Below, in pieces: positions 47,096-59,457 of a stretch of DNA of 64,000 nucleotides. The position numbers and the translations under genes were made by a program. The notes beneath the pieces are model-generated. The model worked only from the letters and a program-made list of their open reading frames with translations, ran no database searches and was not told where the DNA came from. Numbering within the stretch: position 1 is the stretch's first letter; each line of letters starts with the position of its first letter. The DNA is from Climacium dendroides (Eukaryota; Streptophyta; Bryopsida; Hypnales; Climaciaceae), in assembly GCA_950106755.1 (NCBI GenBank), contig OX467090.1, forward strand, positions 20,375,092 through 20,439,091, given 5' to 3'.

Positions 47096-50000
47096 GCAAT
47101 TGCAATTTTTCTACAAATGAAGGCACTACTATGCAATAAAGAATGTTAATAGTGCAAGTGAATTTGCCTGGACAATATTCAAAAAATTTGGTGCAAAATA
47201 TTAAAGGTTACCTGCTTAGACATAGGTCTTCTAAAAGTTCAATTTCCTAGGTTCCTTTCCACATAGCATTTGTTACAATAGAACTTTTCAGAGCTTCTCA
47301 TCTGTCCATGAGGACATCAATTCTAATGTTTCTGACAACATCTTCTATGACAAGTTGCAGGGATTGGACGTGACATGCGCTTGAACAACATTGTCATCAG
47401 ACCAAACATTGTACTCTGTATAAGCAGCATTGTACGCAGACACCATGGCTAGTCCATCTATGATCTTTGAGCCTCTTGCTGCCTTGGAGCCTCTGCGGCG
47501 GGTGAAATAAACATACCACCTTCTCTTGCGGCTTCTCTTGTTGGCTCTGACTCTAAGGCAATGGGTTGGAGCCCCCTGAAGTCCTCATCATTCCCAACTT
47601 CAATCATAGAAGGGATGGGCTGATTGTCTTCGAGCTCCCCACGTCTACCTCTCACATTGATACGACATATCACTTTCCACCCTCGCTTATGAGGATCATC
47701 TGAAAAGAAAACCTGTTGACAATGCATTGGAAATGCAAAGGAGTTTGCATGGACTTTGCCGTCCATGTGGTTGAAATTGGCGATTGCAAACCCATAGCGA
47801 TCTCGTTGGACATGAGGAAAACGAACATCATTGCTTGGTCTAACCCAATCACACACAAGGATTGTTGTGCAATGATTTCGGTAGTCTAACTCCAAAATCT
47901 CTTCAATGTAACCCACATAGTCATGTGTTCTTTCTAAAGGTTGGCCGTTTCGAAGTCCCCAACGAAGTTGCCGAGTGAATGAAGCTACCACACAAGAATC
48001 TTGTGTAACCAATCCTGTTTCGGCACTACGAACGCGCAGATGCATGCCAAAGGCATGCATCTGACGATGTGACGTTGCGTATTGCTCGGGGGGGTGCCCG
48101 TATTGTATAATGTCATCATCCACCCTCTCCCCCACATCTTGCAAGGTCTTCACCCGCGTGCTCAACCATGAAGCAAAAGGAGGCAAATCATAAAGGTCCG
48201 TCGGGTATCTCACAACCATTGAAGGATGGCGGCGGCGGAATTGTCGCCGGAATGCCTCTCTTTCTTGCCAACGTTGGCATCTTGCAGTAGTATATTCGTT
48301 GCACATCATTCCAAACATCAACACTTAGAGTAGGATTCAAGCTCAGATGTTATGAAATCAACATTTCCAACATATAAAACATGTGACTGAACATGCTCTT
48401 CTAGTGACGTTACAACATATGTCATGTATGGCATTATGGGTATGTTGTAAAAAATGTCCAACGTTATAGGCATACATAAAAATCCATGAAGAGGGCAGCA
48501 TAGCTACGTCACATTGAACATGGCCATGATAGGATCTGACGTCTACATTAGCATACCTTTGTAGAAGAAGCGACACAGCATCTGACCAAAATGACTCCAA
48601 TATGGACTTCCATCACATTTCAACAAGAGGAATTAGGGACTCACTGATGCCAAGGCTCAAGGCACGCTGCATTGTCCAATACAAAGGCATGTGCAAGGTT
48701 TCAAAACTCATTCGACATCTTTTGCTTTTGACGGGAGTCTCGAAGAATCTCGTCTGTCATAGTAGCCTCTTCATTTGGATCCCATACACGGTGCACTGTC
48801 CCCCTATACTGTCGCATGTACTCCGTACAAAACCCGAGCGTGTCATCCATTTGATAGCCTTCTGCAATGCTACCCTCTGGATGTGCATAAGTCCGGACAT
48901 AATCTTTTAAAGTTTTCATGTACCGCTCTATTGGATACATCCAACGACAGTGCACTGGGCCGCACACGAACAATTGCTGTACCAAGTGCAGGGGAAGATG
49001 CGACATGATGTTTAAGAATGTGGAGGGGAATTCTTTCTCCAACATACAAGTTGCCATTATGACGTCGTGCATCATGTCATCTCGATCAGCTTCTCGTACT
49101 TCTTTAGCACAAATTTTTTGGAAAACTCTACTCATTTTGATGATGGCTACACGCACATTCTCCTCGAGTAAGTTTCGGATGGCCATAGGTAAAATCTGCC
49201 GATCATTTTTCAACAAATGCAGTTGGTTACATACATTCTTGGGTAGGAAGACAAAAGATGTAGTCTTTAATGTCAAACATCTGTTTCCTATACAACGTAC
49301 AGTACGTTAACAATGACATGACTAAAAGCAAGCATCAGACAAGCATGGCACAATTGCTATCGCTGCAGACAGTGACAATGATGTTGACATTAGAAGTAGC
49401 ATGCCTTGATTAGCTTTTATGCACAAGTGAACATGCCACCGTCATTTTCAATGTTTGAAAGTGAAAATTTTATTACATATAATGCATGAAAAAGACAAAG
49501 GTATTAGGTACCTGCTGCATGAGAACATGGTAGTCGTGGGTTTTCATGTATTGTAGTTTCCCATCTTCTAGGCGCTTGTGAATGCTTCCAACATAGTTTG
49601 AAGGGGTCCGAATATTAGAAATGATGGCAACAAACTCTTTGCGCTCTTGGGGCTTCAACACAAAGGGAGCTTGTGGCATGTAATATTCATCCTGTCGCCG
49701 GCGTGGTTCTTGAAGCCATATCTCTTCACGAATGCCCAACTCCTGTGCATCAAGCCGACTTCCTGGACTATCGTTCATGCCCCACAAAGTCTTCACTATG
49801 TTTTTGCATAAATTCTTTTCGCAATGCATAGCATCCAAAATGTGCCGTTCAAGCAAATGCTGCAATAACAACAAGTACATGCAATTAGTAATCTTCTTGG
49901 AACTCTTGCTTGGATATCTACATGCTTTGGTGAATTTCACTAAGAAGATGACAATTTTTACTTGAAACTATCAACATTTAGTTCAAGGCTACAATGTCCA

Positions 50001-51177
50001 CAAAATGGTCAATGCCTTCATTTAGACATGCTTTAAGACATCCATGACGCCATCATAGCAAACAGCGTAGAGATTCAGATGTCTAAAACGATGTCACCAT
50101 AAATGCGTTTGAAATGCAAATTCATCACTTTTTGGGTGTAGTAAGTTACAAACCTCCCAGTAGTCCAGCTCAAACAGCACATAGAGTCTTTTGACCCCCA
50201 TCATGTGCACTGGATCATCCGGTCCATTTTCCTTGCCACCCAGGTCTAAATATGATTGGCGCCATGCCGCAAACCGGATTATATCTTTTCCGGTTTGTAT
50301 TCTAGGCATGCCACGGTGCTCGGTTTTGCCATTAAATCGAGTGTTTTGCCGGTATGGGTGATGTCGAGGTAAGTACCGCCGTATGCCACCATACACAATC
50401 TTGGACCCTCTTACTCTTCTATTTGAAAGGACATCTCCAGTCTTGGCCATTCTTGCATCTGTGTCTATTCCACAATGTGGGCACCCTTTGTACCCCTTAC
50501 AACAGAGGCCTGAAATTAGCCCATATGTCGGAAAATCAGAGATGGTCCACATCAATAAACCACGCAAGTCAAAAGCCCGACTGCCCTCTGGTTGGGAAAA
50601 GTCAAGAGCACGAACACCATGCCATAATTCCTTCAACTCTTTTAGCAAGGAACGTATGAAAATGTCAAGTCCACTTGAACTAGGAGAGTGCTTTCCAGAA
50701 ATCAATATGCATAATGAAATAAAAAACTTCTTGGTGACAAACCAGGGCTCAAAGTTGTAGATCAAGATTAACACTGGCCATGTAGACCAATTAGTGTTAT
50801 TCAACTTGAAGGGGTTAACACCGTCCAAAGCAAGTGCAAGTCTCATGTTGCGTACTTCATCTCCGAAGTTGTTGAAGGTGACATCAGTATCAATGTGTTT
50901 CCATGCTGGGCTGTCCACCACTGAACGCATGACGCCGTCGTTGCTAACATGTTTTGTGTAACCCGTCAACATGCGTGCTATCTCTAGCGACCTCCACATT
51001 CGTTTCAATCTTGGAATGAGGGGAAAATGCCGGATTACCTTTGATGGAATGTTGTTTGTGCCTTCCATCCATCGAGCACTATTACACTTAGGACAACTCT
51101 GTAGTGCTGCGTGCTCGTCTTCATAAAGAATACAACCATTGGGACAAGCATGGATATTGTTATAGTTAAGCCCCAAT

Positions 51178-52695
51178 CACTAGAAGAAAAAAGGGGGTTC
51201 TGCGACTACGCTACGCAACTGGTTTTTCAGTTGCATCGGACGTTTGCGACTGGATTGCAACTAGTGATAATTTGGAATTTTGTAGTCGCAGTGGACACTC
51301 TAGAATCTAGGAAACGTTTGTAGCAATACACCTTGTCTGTGACTCATTTGCAACTTGTTTGCAACTTGTAAATTTGTAGATTATTAAAACACTAGTCTTG
51401 ATGATTTGTAGATTTCAAAATTCCAAATCTACCTTTTTCTAGATTTTAGGATTTTAAATCTACTTTTTTTTCTAGATTTCTAAATTTCAGATCTACTTTT
51501 TTCAAGATTTTAGAATTTCAAATCTACCTTTTTCTAGATTTCAGAACTTTTGAACTACCTTCTTCCTAGATTTCAAAAATTCAAAAATTGGTATTTAATA
51601 GATTTCATTAGTTTAGGAAACTTTACAATTTTATAGATTTTAAAATTTCTTAATTTTCAATTTTTAAAAAATTTCTATTGGTTGTAGAATTTTGTATTCT
51701 ATAGAATTCTAAATATTGTAGAAATCTACAAACTGTAGAAATCTTAGAATTCTACCAACACAATTCATTGCATAAGACAACAATAGCTTACAAGTCTTAT
51801 ATGTCCAACTTTAAGGTACTCTTGACAATAGATATGGGACAACTGAGATACTAAAAAATGACTAAGAAGCAACTAAGATATTGAAAAACAACTAAGAAAC
51901 AACTAATGTATGACTTAACAATGACTAGGAAGCAACTAAGACAACTAATGTATGACTTAAAAGTGACTAGGAAACAACTAGTTTTACTACTACAAAACTC
52001 AATTTTTAGTAGATAAGTGAAACAAATCTATACAGTCAAATCAACAAAATAGCTAAATTTTCTAAGAGTGTAAAATGACTAAAAACCAAATGGGCAATTT
52101 CATTAAAATGGAGACATTCCATTATTTGGCACTTTTAACAGTTTAGACTGTGCAATCTGAAATCTATATCCATCCTAGATTTCTAAAATCTATAAAAGTC
52201 CTAGATATCTAAAATCTAGATTTTTACTAATTTTTTAAAATCCCGTAGTCTAAAATCTCTATGAATCCTAGATTTTTGAAATCTATAAATGTTCTAGATG
52301 TACATAATCTATATTAGTCTTAGATGTCATTTTACAATTGAAACCCCGCAGATTGAAAAATTGCACAGAGAAATATAGAATGCTACCATTTTAATGAAAT
52401 TTGCCATACAACTAAAGTACAACTAGAAAGCAACTAGGAAACAACTAGAAAGCAACTAGGAAACAACTAGAAAATGACTAAGAAATAACTTTGGTCATTT
52501 TATAGTTGCAATTTTTCTCTAGTTGTTTCCTAGTCATTTTTACAACTATAGATTGACTGCTTTGCGATAAAAACAATAATATAAAACAATTAAATTAAAT
52601 TTGGTGCAAATAGAGAGGATTTCAGTTGCAGGATAGTTGCATAGGACACTAGTCGCAGAACGGCCGGTTGTGGCGGACACGTTTTTCTTCTAGTG
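51178..52695. mobile_element. Nested non-autonomous CACTA element, 1,518 bp
   Basis: Ends CACTAGAAGAAAAA...TTTTTCTTCTAGTG, with AAT duplicated at 51175-51177 and 52696-52698. Subterminal repeats include TTCTGCGACTA at the left and, as reverse complement, near 52655 at the right. The middle has runs of CAACTAGGAAACAACTAGAAA. No transposase ORF. It belongs to a different CACTA subfamily (CACTAGAAG ends) from its host (CACTATAAG ends). Confidence 0.93.
51402..51600. repeat. ~45-bp AT-rich tandem repeats in the nested CACTA
   Basis: TTCTAGATTT...AAATCTAC(C/T)TTTTT units recur about five times with spacing near 45 bp. A second array (CTAGAAAGCAACTAGGAAACAA) is near 52420-52490. Confidence 0.75.
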
Positions 52696-53474
52696 AATTG
52701 CCTAATACTCTTTCGTTCCTCATAATGGTTAGTAGGCAATTTATTTCCCTGTGGAAGCAAGTCACCGGATAAGAAGCGGAACAACTCATCTGTAAATTTG
52801 TTGCTGATGCGGAACACGGTGCACATGTTCATGATGATGATCGTGGCCGACACAATGCTTGTCTTCGAGCCGTCATACAAAGGAGTAGTTGCTTGCGTGT
52901 ACAAATCCTCCATTCCGTCTACAGTGTCGTCGCAATCATCATCAACGCGTGCCTCTTGAGATCCATTCGACTCTTCGTGCAATGCATCCCCTCTATCGAA
53001 AGCCTCCATGACCTGTCGTTGCACTTCATGATACTCATCAAGGGGAGGATCACTTTCTTCATCTATAGATGGCACATTTTCTTCCCTTGCAAAGTCACCA
53101 GTAGTGTCAACGTCGTTATCAGGAGGGACATTGTCAATGACATCGTCATCGTAAGCGACATCTTCAACCCAAATTCCAGCAGTTGGGTAGCCTTCAATGG
53201 GATCTCCACCAAGTAAGGATTCATTCAGAAATGGATCTCGACCCACGAGGGAATGATGTTGTCGTATCACTTTTATGGTTTTGCGAAGTCCGCCTTTGCA
53301 ATTTCGACAAGGACACCTATATGAGTGCACGTTTTTTTCCGTTGCCACTCGCAACTCCGTGTGCAAAATGAAGTCACCCATTGGTATGTGGCGTAGTGTA
53401 CGCCCATCTTCTGCAATTCGAATGGTGGTGTTAGATCGTTGGGATGAGAGATTTCTGCGCGTTGCCATGCTCAC

Positions 53475-54332
53475 ATTATGTAAGCAAACATGGAACTTTG
53501 TAAGAACTTATTACTCCTGCACATTGGATCCAATACAAAGAAAAGGAAACTTGTTAGAAGCACAATGGAATCACTCTAAAGTAAGTTCTAAGATGCATGT
53601 TCATTGTCAAAATTTAGAAATTTAAGGTTGTGAGGTACTGGGACTGACTATCACCCCGAGTTCAATGTTTAAGGGCATTGTCTGCACCCAAGTGTGTTTT
53701 GTGCTTGTCATCTTTGACATCATCAAAGACAACTAATTTTAGCATAAGTGTCATCAGTGACATCTCGCTGGACGTCACTCACCACGTCTTCAATGACGTC
53801 CTTGTTGTCATAGAAGACGTCACAGTTAATGTCATCACGAACAAGATCTGCAAAATTGGACACTTCATTTTACAAGAACCTGCCCATATATTTATCATAG
53901 GAGCCAATATCTTCGAAGACAAACACATTTCGAGTTGACGGTGCTTGTTTCCTTAGCACTGTGGATGGCATGATGGTGAGCAAAATTTTGACGCACGTTG
54001 CCTTATTGTTATTTTAGAAGGCTTCACTTTATCTCATAATTTTTTAGGTGACCTCATGGTGCCTCAAGTTTTAGAAATTCTTCAAAATCATGAGAAGCTG
54101 TGTGACTAGAAGACATGGTCTGCAACATGATCATGTTAAAGACAACGTCATTGATAACATCAAAACAAACATGGATCCGTACTATAATCATTCGTAGAAC
54201 CCACGTGTCTCCCGTGAATGACTGAAACAAGAGTATTGTAGAAGAAACTGCAGCTACAAGCTTAGGGTTTGATGATCACTAATCACCACCAACGTAAACA
54301 AGTGCATTGATTTGAGGAGTTCGCTTACCAAT
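53475..54332. promoter_or_regulatory. Divergent promoter region between TNP2 and TNPA-like genes, rich in GACGTC
   Basis: Separates the minus-strand TNP2 start from the plus-strand TNPA-like start. Between about 53690 and 53840 lie many GACATC, GACGTC, CACGTC and TGACGT words in both orientations (for example CTGGACGTCACTCACCACGTC). ACGT-core words are bZIP sites in plants (general knowledge). In CACTA elements, TNPA binds short repeats like this (inference here). Confidence 0.55.
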
Positions 54333-55669
54333 ATGGCAGTGAACTCAGCACCACCCAAGCGAACTAGGGTTGTTCGTTTTGCACCAAATTCCGTAGAAGC
54401 ACCGCAAGTGAACTTGGCAGAGTCAGAGGCTGCAGTGGTTTTGAGCAATTTGGGCAGTCAATGTCCTGGGCGGCCTCCTTGAAAGAGTGCCATGAAGAAA
54501 CCCACTACAGATGAGGAGAAGGGAGATGTAGAGGTCGGGAATGAAGGGGGAAATTCACCTGCCGAACGCTCCTACCTCGCGCTTACTCTCGCAGCGGACA
54601 GCCGCTCCGCCGACCTTGGTAAGCATGTGAGTCGCAACCCCATTTTTTTTTCTTTCAATTCTTGGAGAGTTGGGGAGGGTGGATTCCAGGGGCCTTGCGC
54701 CGGATTTGAAGCTCCTACATTTCGATCGGCCGCCTCCCACGACACAGCGCCGCCACAAGCTGCGAGCTCCGATGCGGCTGCAGGTATAGGGGGAGTGGGG
54801 GGGCGGGTATAGGGGGGGCGCGGGTATAGGCTGTGCCTCCTCCCTGCGCGTCTTTAATTGCTCCCGCCGGTGTCTTCCGCTCTGTCGCCGCAGACGCGCT
54901 GGCTGGTCGTTTTCTCCAAATTGCATCGAATTTGAAATTGTGGTGCCCTCTTGTTCATTTCGATTGCAATTGTCTTATGTTTGCCCCCCCTGTCTTGGTC
55001 GTGGTGTTCAAATTCTAGTTCTTTTGCATTGGCGTGGTGGGTGCAACTCGAGGAGCGCCACTTTCATTCCAGGGTCTGGAATTTTGTTTTGTAGGCTTTC
55101 AAATTCAGTGCGGGATTTGAAATTTTAGTCCTTGCAATTCGAAGCCCTAGCGAGGATGCAGCGGCAACAGCGCCCCTCAATTTGATTTGTGGGGGCAAAC
55201 GATTTGGTGGAGGCAGCCAATTAGTTGGCTCCCTATACTTCTCGATCTTCACTCCCTGGATACTGAGGGTCGTGGGTGGGTTTTGCAGGTGCGGGAGTCG
55301 GAGTTCTTCGTGCATTGGAGGCAGCCATCGGCAATGACGAAGCCAAGAAGAAACCTTGGGAAACGGAAGGGGCAGTAGTCCAACGACAATGCCTGGTTCG
55401 AGGAGGAGGCGCCCCGCATGCGGCTCGCAAGTGAGCGGCGGTCCAAGGCACGCGAAGACGAGACAACGATGGCTGATCGGAGAGGAAGGGCCCGAAGTCG
55501 GCAGTTGTCCCTCTCCGCCAAGAAGAAACGGATCGTCGTGGAAAAAAGTGAATCTAAGCAAGAGCAGGAGGAACACAAGTTCGTTGAAGACGACGATGTC
55601 GAGAGGAGAGAACAATCATGGAGGTCAGAGAATACCCTTTTTGTAATTTTATGTTGCGCTCCTGTTTGT

Positions 55670-55870
55670 GATGATGTCACGAGACACTCGTGATGTCACC
55701 AGCCACTCGTGATGTCACCAGCTTGCGTTTGCCGTGACATTGTCTGTGACCGTGTCAAATTATCGTGTTTTCAAAGACGTCACGAAAGATGTCTTTGGTG
55801 ACGTCGTGACGTCTTCGGTGATGTCATGGTGGACATCAAACTCTAAGCAAATGTAGACGTTCTTCTAAAC
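55670..55870. repeat. Array of GATGTCAC / GACGTC words in intron 2 of the TNPA-like gene
   Basis: CACTCGTGATGTCACCAG occurs twice in tandem (about 55688 and 55705). It is followed by AAGACGTCACGAAAGATGTC, TGACGTCGTGACGTCTTCGG and GATGTCATGGTGGACATC. The spacing is irregular and both orientations occur. It is the same word family as the divergent promoter and the right end of the element. Confidence 0.75.
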
Positions 55871-56039
55871 TAGTCTGTCACTTGAGCAACGTCACTGGAA
55901 TTTGTGATTATTTGTTGGCTCTGTCCTTGGACAGAGACTATGACATCGACTCCACAAGGAGTTGAGATATGGAGTTTCTAAATTTCATCTACTTCTCTAT
56001 TCACACTAGATGAAGATAGAGAGAGGACATCGGGGCTTG

Positions 56040-56320
56040 GGAGAGAGCTCCTAGGGGTCTGCCCAGGCGGGGGCCTCCTCGGCAGGGGTCCGCGCGGGGC
56101 CTCCCCGTAGGGTCCGCCTAGGCGGGGGCCTCCCCTACAGGGGCCACCCAAGGGCTGCCCTGGGGTCCGCCCAGGCGGGGGCCTCCCTGTAGGCCGCCAA
56201 GCGGGGCTCCTGGGGTCCGCCCAGGCGGGGCTCCCTGGAGTCCGCCCAATGCGGGGCTCCCTGGGGTCCGCCCAAGGGCTCCCCTAGCAGAGTCCGCCCA
56301 AGCGGGGGCCCCTTAAAAAA
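56040..56320. repeat. GC-rich minisatellite (GGGGTCCGCCCAGGCGGGG)
   Basis: About 280 bases of very high GC, with roughly ten irregular copies of a 25-30-bp unit built on GGGGTCCGCCCAGGCGGGG and GCCTCCC. It lies within intron 2 of the TNPA-like gene and contrasts sharply with AT-rich sequence on its right. Confidence 0.9.
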
Positions 56321-56916
56321 TTTGAAATTATTATTTTTTTAATTTTAAATATTAAATTTATTAATTTATTAATTTTTTTAATTAATTGTTCCATTATGCT
56401 CCTTTCAGAGATATCTTGTAGTATTCCTTACTTTCGAGGCTGTCGGGACATGATTTTCAAACCCCCAACGTCTGCAACGATGTCACTGTGGACGCTTGAC
56501 TTGTTCAAAGTGACGTCCAGTTAGACGATTTCGGAGCTCTGCTTTCCACCTTAGACCGTCTACTGGACCCAGGTGTATTGTTTTAATTTTCCATATTCAA
56601 TGCGTGGCTATTATCTTGACTACAATAGTTTCTAAACACATAGTAGGGGCCAAATGTCCTTGAACTCGATACTAAGCTAAATCAAAGTGTATTTGGTAGT
56701 CGTGGGTATGAGACAGGTTCGGGTGGGGAAGAGTCACCAGAGGACGCAATTGACGAAGCGAATACTTCCATGAAGAGGAAAGGAAAGACAAGCATTGGCA
56801 TGAAGAAATCCATTGAATTGGACGCTAATGGAGAGCCGCACGGAGCAATGAAGGACGCCTTGTCAAAGGATATTGTCAAATATGCAAAGTCCCTTGATCC
56901 TAGGAAAGGCTGGGCA

Positions 56917-57089
56917 TTACATGAAATCTGAGGCCTCTAAAGGGCCGTGAGTTATCAGGCCCTGGGAACGCCGAAACTGCCCTGGGAACCCGAATCCGAC
57001 ATGGTCAAGAGCCTGCCACGTCATCGATTTTTTTTAAAAAAAAAAAAAAAAAAAAAAATTGGACTTTTTTTTGCATTTCAGGACTAAAC

Positions 57090-57121
<32 letters not shown>

Positions 57122-57219
57122 TTGGTCTGATAGCAGACAGGAGGGTCGAGAACAGTTTCGGGAACAGTTTTGGGAACAAGCTGAAACGGCCCTTTAGAGG
57201 CCTCAGATTTCATGTAATG
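56917..57219. mobile_element. Foldback element in exon 3 of the TNPA-like gene
   Basis: Left end CATTACATGAAATCTGAGGC mirrored by GCCTCAGATTTCATGTAATG, with inverted arms of at least ~34 bases. A poly-A run (57037-57058) and a poly-T run (57089-57115) near the centre can also pair. GGG precedes the left end (56914-56916) and AGGG follows the right end, so the target duplication is ambiguous (2-3 bp). The flanking exon frame continues (KSLDPRKGW into QTKDLRRTLFKRLYS) once it is skipped. Confidence 0.85.
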
Positions 57220-59457
57220 AGGGCCAAACCAAGGATTTGCGGAGAACATTGTTCAAGCGACTTTACTCAGGTATGTCTAAACCGCCACTAGTTCTAGATT
57301 GAAGATTTGTTCATTGTTGAAGCGTGTGTGTCCGTTCAAGACAATGTCACCTGAAACTCCTTTGGCGTTCAACGCGACGTCCTTGTCCATGTTTATTCTG
57401 ACATTTGAGTAATATGAAATCTGTACTCAAGAGCACATGGTTCACCGCCCTTAAGTGCCTTCTGCTCCCACCTCCCCGCTACAACTGAGTTCGTGGTATG
57501 GAACTCTCTGACTTGTCTGAGGCTATAGAAACAACTACAGTATGTTATGGCATGTATCACAATTGATGCTTGCACATGTTTTGCAGATTGGGAGATGTTT
57601 GGTAGCTCAGACCGTGTGAGTGAGAAGTTTATGTCTCCCATTATAACAAAGTCACTCATCACTTTGCGGTTCAAGCTGAACCAATTGATCGACAACGATT
57701 TGCCCATGCCAGCGGATTACAATGAGACATATTGGAAGGGGCTTGTCGAAATGCGTCAAACCGAAGCGGCGCAAGCAAAGTCTGCACAGATGCGTGCCAT
57801 TTCAAAGAGTAAGGGAACAGGCTCAATCCAGCTGAAGACCGTTGAGCGGAAGGTTGTGTCCCGCCTGGTGAGTGCCCTCCATATCTGATTTGGTGACTTT
57901 GTTGTGTTGAATCCCTTGAATGTGTATTTGACTTGTCATGTATGATGTTTAATGTAATAGAAGATGTCTTCTTGGACGTGTCATGTTGCGGGAGACATCC
58001 ATCAAGATGTCTTATGTTTTTTCAAATGTTGTGAAAGACAAGAGGGTTAGTTTTTGTGACAACTCCAGCAGGAATGAATTGTTTCTTCTTCTCATTTCTT
58101 TTACTTTCATTGTGTAATGGATGTGTACTGTGCCCAACATGTGTAGAGAAGACGTGGTTTCATGTGGCATCTCTCTTTTTGGTTTTAATGTAATGCCTTC
58201 AATGGTGGATTGTAGTCTTTGATGTTGGGTCGAAATCCATTTGATGCGGAGATTGACGCTGAAGTGGCAAAGGAGTTAAAGCAAATCAGTGATGAGAAGA
58301 GCAAAGGCCGCCATGATTATGGCACTGAGCTTGAGGAGATGCGTTCACGCATGTTGGAGTTGGAGGGTTCTATGGTCCGCCTTGAATCGTCGCAGCAGCG
58401 TATTGAGGATATGCTCAAGGAGGCCCTTCTACCAAAACGAGGTAAAGGTTTGTAGTCATTGGATAACGTAAGGGATCCTTCCTCGTGCGAGCCAATGACT
58501 CAAGGAGCGGCAGCCTGGGCAACGGTGCAGGATGATTTCCTCATGCCAATGCTAAAGTCTGCCGCCCCTCCACCAGAGGTCTCAGTCCCTGTCACAGGCA
58601 ATGTTATTGCCGACGCTATCCCTGTTGAGGGAGATGTTTCTAGAGACATTGTTGGTGCAGACGAAGATACTTTGGAGACTATTGTTGGGGAAGACGTCCC
58701 CTCGGAGCCAGTCTCCACAGAGGCTTCCAAATCTGCAGATGTCATTGCTGAAACTGAGGAAGTAGGAGTCGAAGAGGAAGAGGACGATGCATACAAATTG
58801 CCCGTTGTAAGCACAGAGCAAGCAGTGGTAGAAGGTGCTGCATCTATAGGCCAGAGCTGTAACCCAAAACAGGTAATGTAAGTCTAGAGCATTGGTCTTT
58901 CTTATAAGTGGGGTTACCCACCCTTTGCTGAATTTGGAGTTTTCCACATGTTGGCCACTTGTTTTCCATGATGTTGTTGAAGACATTGAAGAAGACGTTG
59001 TATGTCATGTGCCATGTCGTGGGTGACATCAGAGGTAAGGGGATAAGACACATTTTTATGACAATAAGTCTGTGACATGTGTCATTGTATTTGCACTTGG
59101 CAGAAGGATGTTGAAGCCCTAGGCGAGGCATCAAGCAAACCTCGTCGCGCAACAAAGACAACCACATCCGAAAAGGTAGTGAAGCCACCGCCCAAGACAA
59201 ATGTGCCTAAAGCAACAACACCAAAGGCAGGTTCTGTATCCAAACCTACCCAAGGTGCCTCCAAGGTGAGTAACACTCCATTAACGTTTGAACCCCTTTT
59301 TGGTTCATGTGGTGTACAAGTGATCTCATGTCCACTGAGCGGGGATGTGCATTGTTTCGTTTGAAAGAGATTGTTCAATAATTCCACTCATCACGTCAAT
59401 GACGGTGGAGTGATGCAGGTGTCCAGCGGGAAGAGATCTCCAGCCCGGAAAAAGTGA

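Larger units (their letters stand above)
47458..53474 (-). pseudogene. CACTA TNP2-type transposase, interrupted by a nested element
   Basis: Minus-strand exons: 53474-50154 (split by an insertion, 51178-52695), 49859-49512, 49195-48645 and about 48300-47458. Without the insertion and one AAT, exon 1 is 600 codons in frame. The N-terminus has a Cys motif YRCPCRNCKGG and a long acidic region. Then come YNNIHACPNGCILYEDEH and CPKCNSARW (family Zn-binding region), VIRHFPLIPRLKRMW, a DGVNPF block, ERHILDAMHCEKNLCKNIV, HDYHVLMQQ|ILPMAIRN, GPVHCRWMYPIERYMKTLK (DUF4218-type), and the C-terminal DUF4216-like part with YVGYIEEILELDY, YGFAIANFN and CQQVFF. These are hallmarks of Transposase_21. Damage: the nested insertion, and TGA at 48703-48701 followed in frame by NLAHAFVLDNAACLEPW. 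The acceptor of the last exon is uncertain. Confidence 0.9.
54333..59457 (+). pseudogene. CACTA TNPA-like gene (Transposase_24 type), broken
   Basis: Exons about 54333-54618, 55289-55623, 56688-56916 plus 57220-57270 (split by a foldback), 57587-57867, 58216-58872, 59104-59265 and 59419-59457. The N-terminus is MAVNSAPPKRTRVVRFAPN... . Exon 3 is Lys-rich, SMKRKGKTSIGMKKSIE. The family-typical block follows (WKGLVEMRQTEAAQAKSAQM, KGTGSIQLKTVERKVVSRL). Next come a coiled-coil-like stretch (LEEMRSRMLELEGSMVRLES), a long acidic part, a Lys/Pro/Thr tail and a basic end (GKRSPARKK). Such proteins bind CACTA subterminal repeats (family knowledge). Defects: TGA at 54480-54482, a frameshift near 55380, TAG at 58453-58455 with the frame open on both sides, and the foldback in exon 3. 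Exon 2 and 3 limits are approximate. Confidence 0.75.

Noticed and set aside
54555..54926. Minus-strand ORF overlapping the first exon of the TNPA-like gene
   Set aside because: It is antisense to an exon with family-consistent reading and is caused by GC-rich composition.
55064..55680. Minus-strand ORFs of 143-183 codons
   Set aside because: They are antisense to exon 2 of the TNPA-like gene. Cys/Ser/Leu-rich low-complexity translation, no motif.
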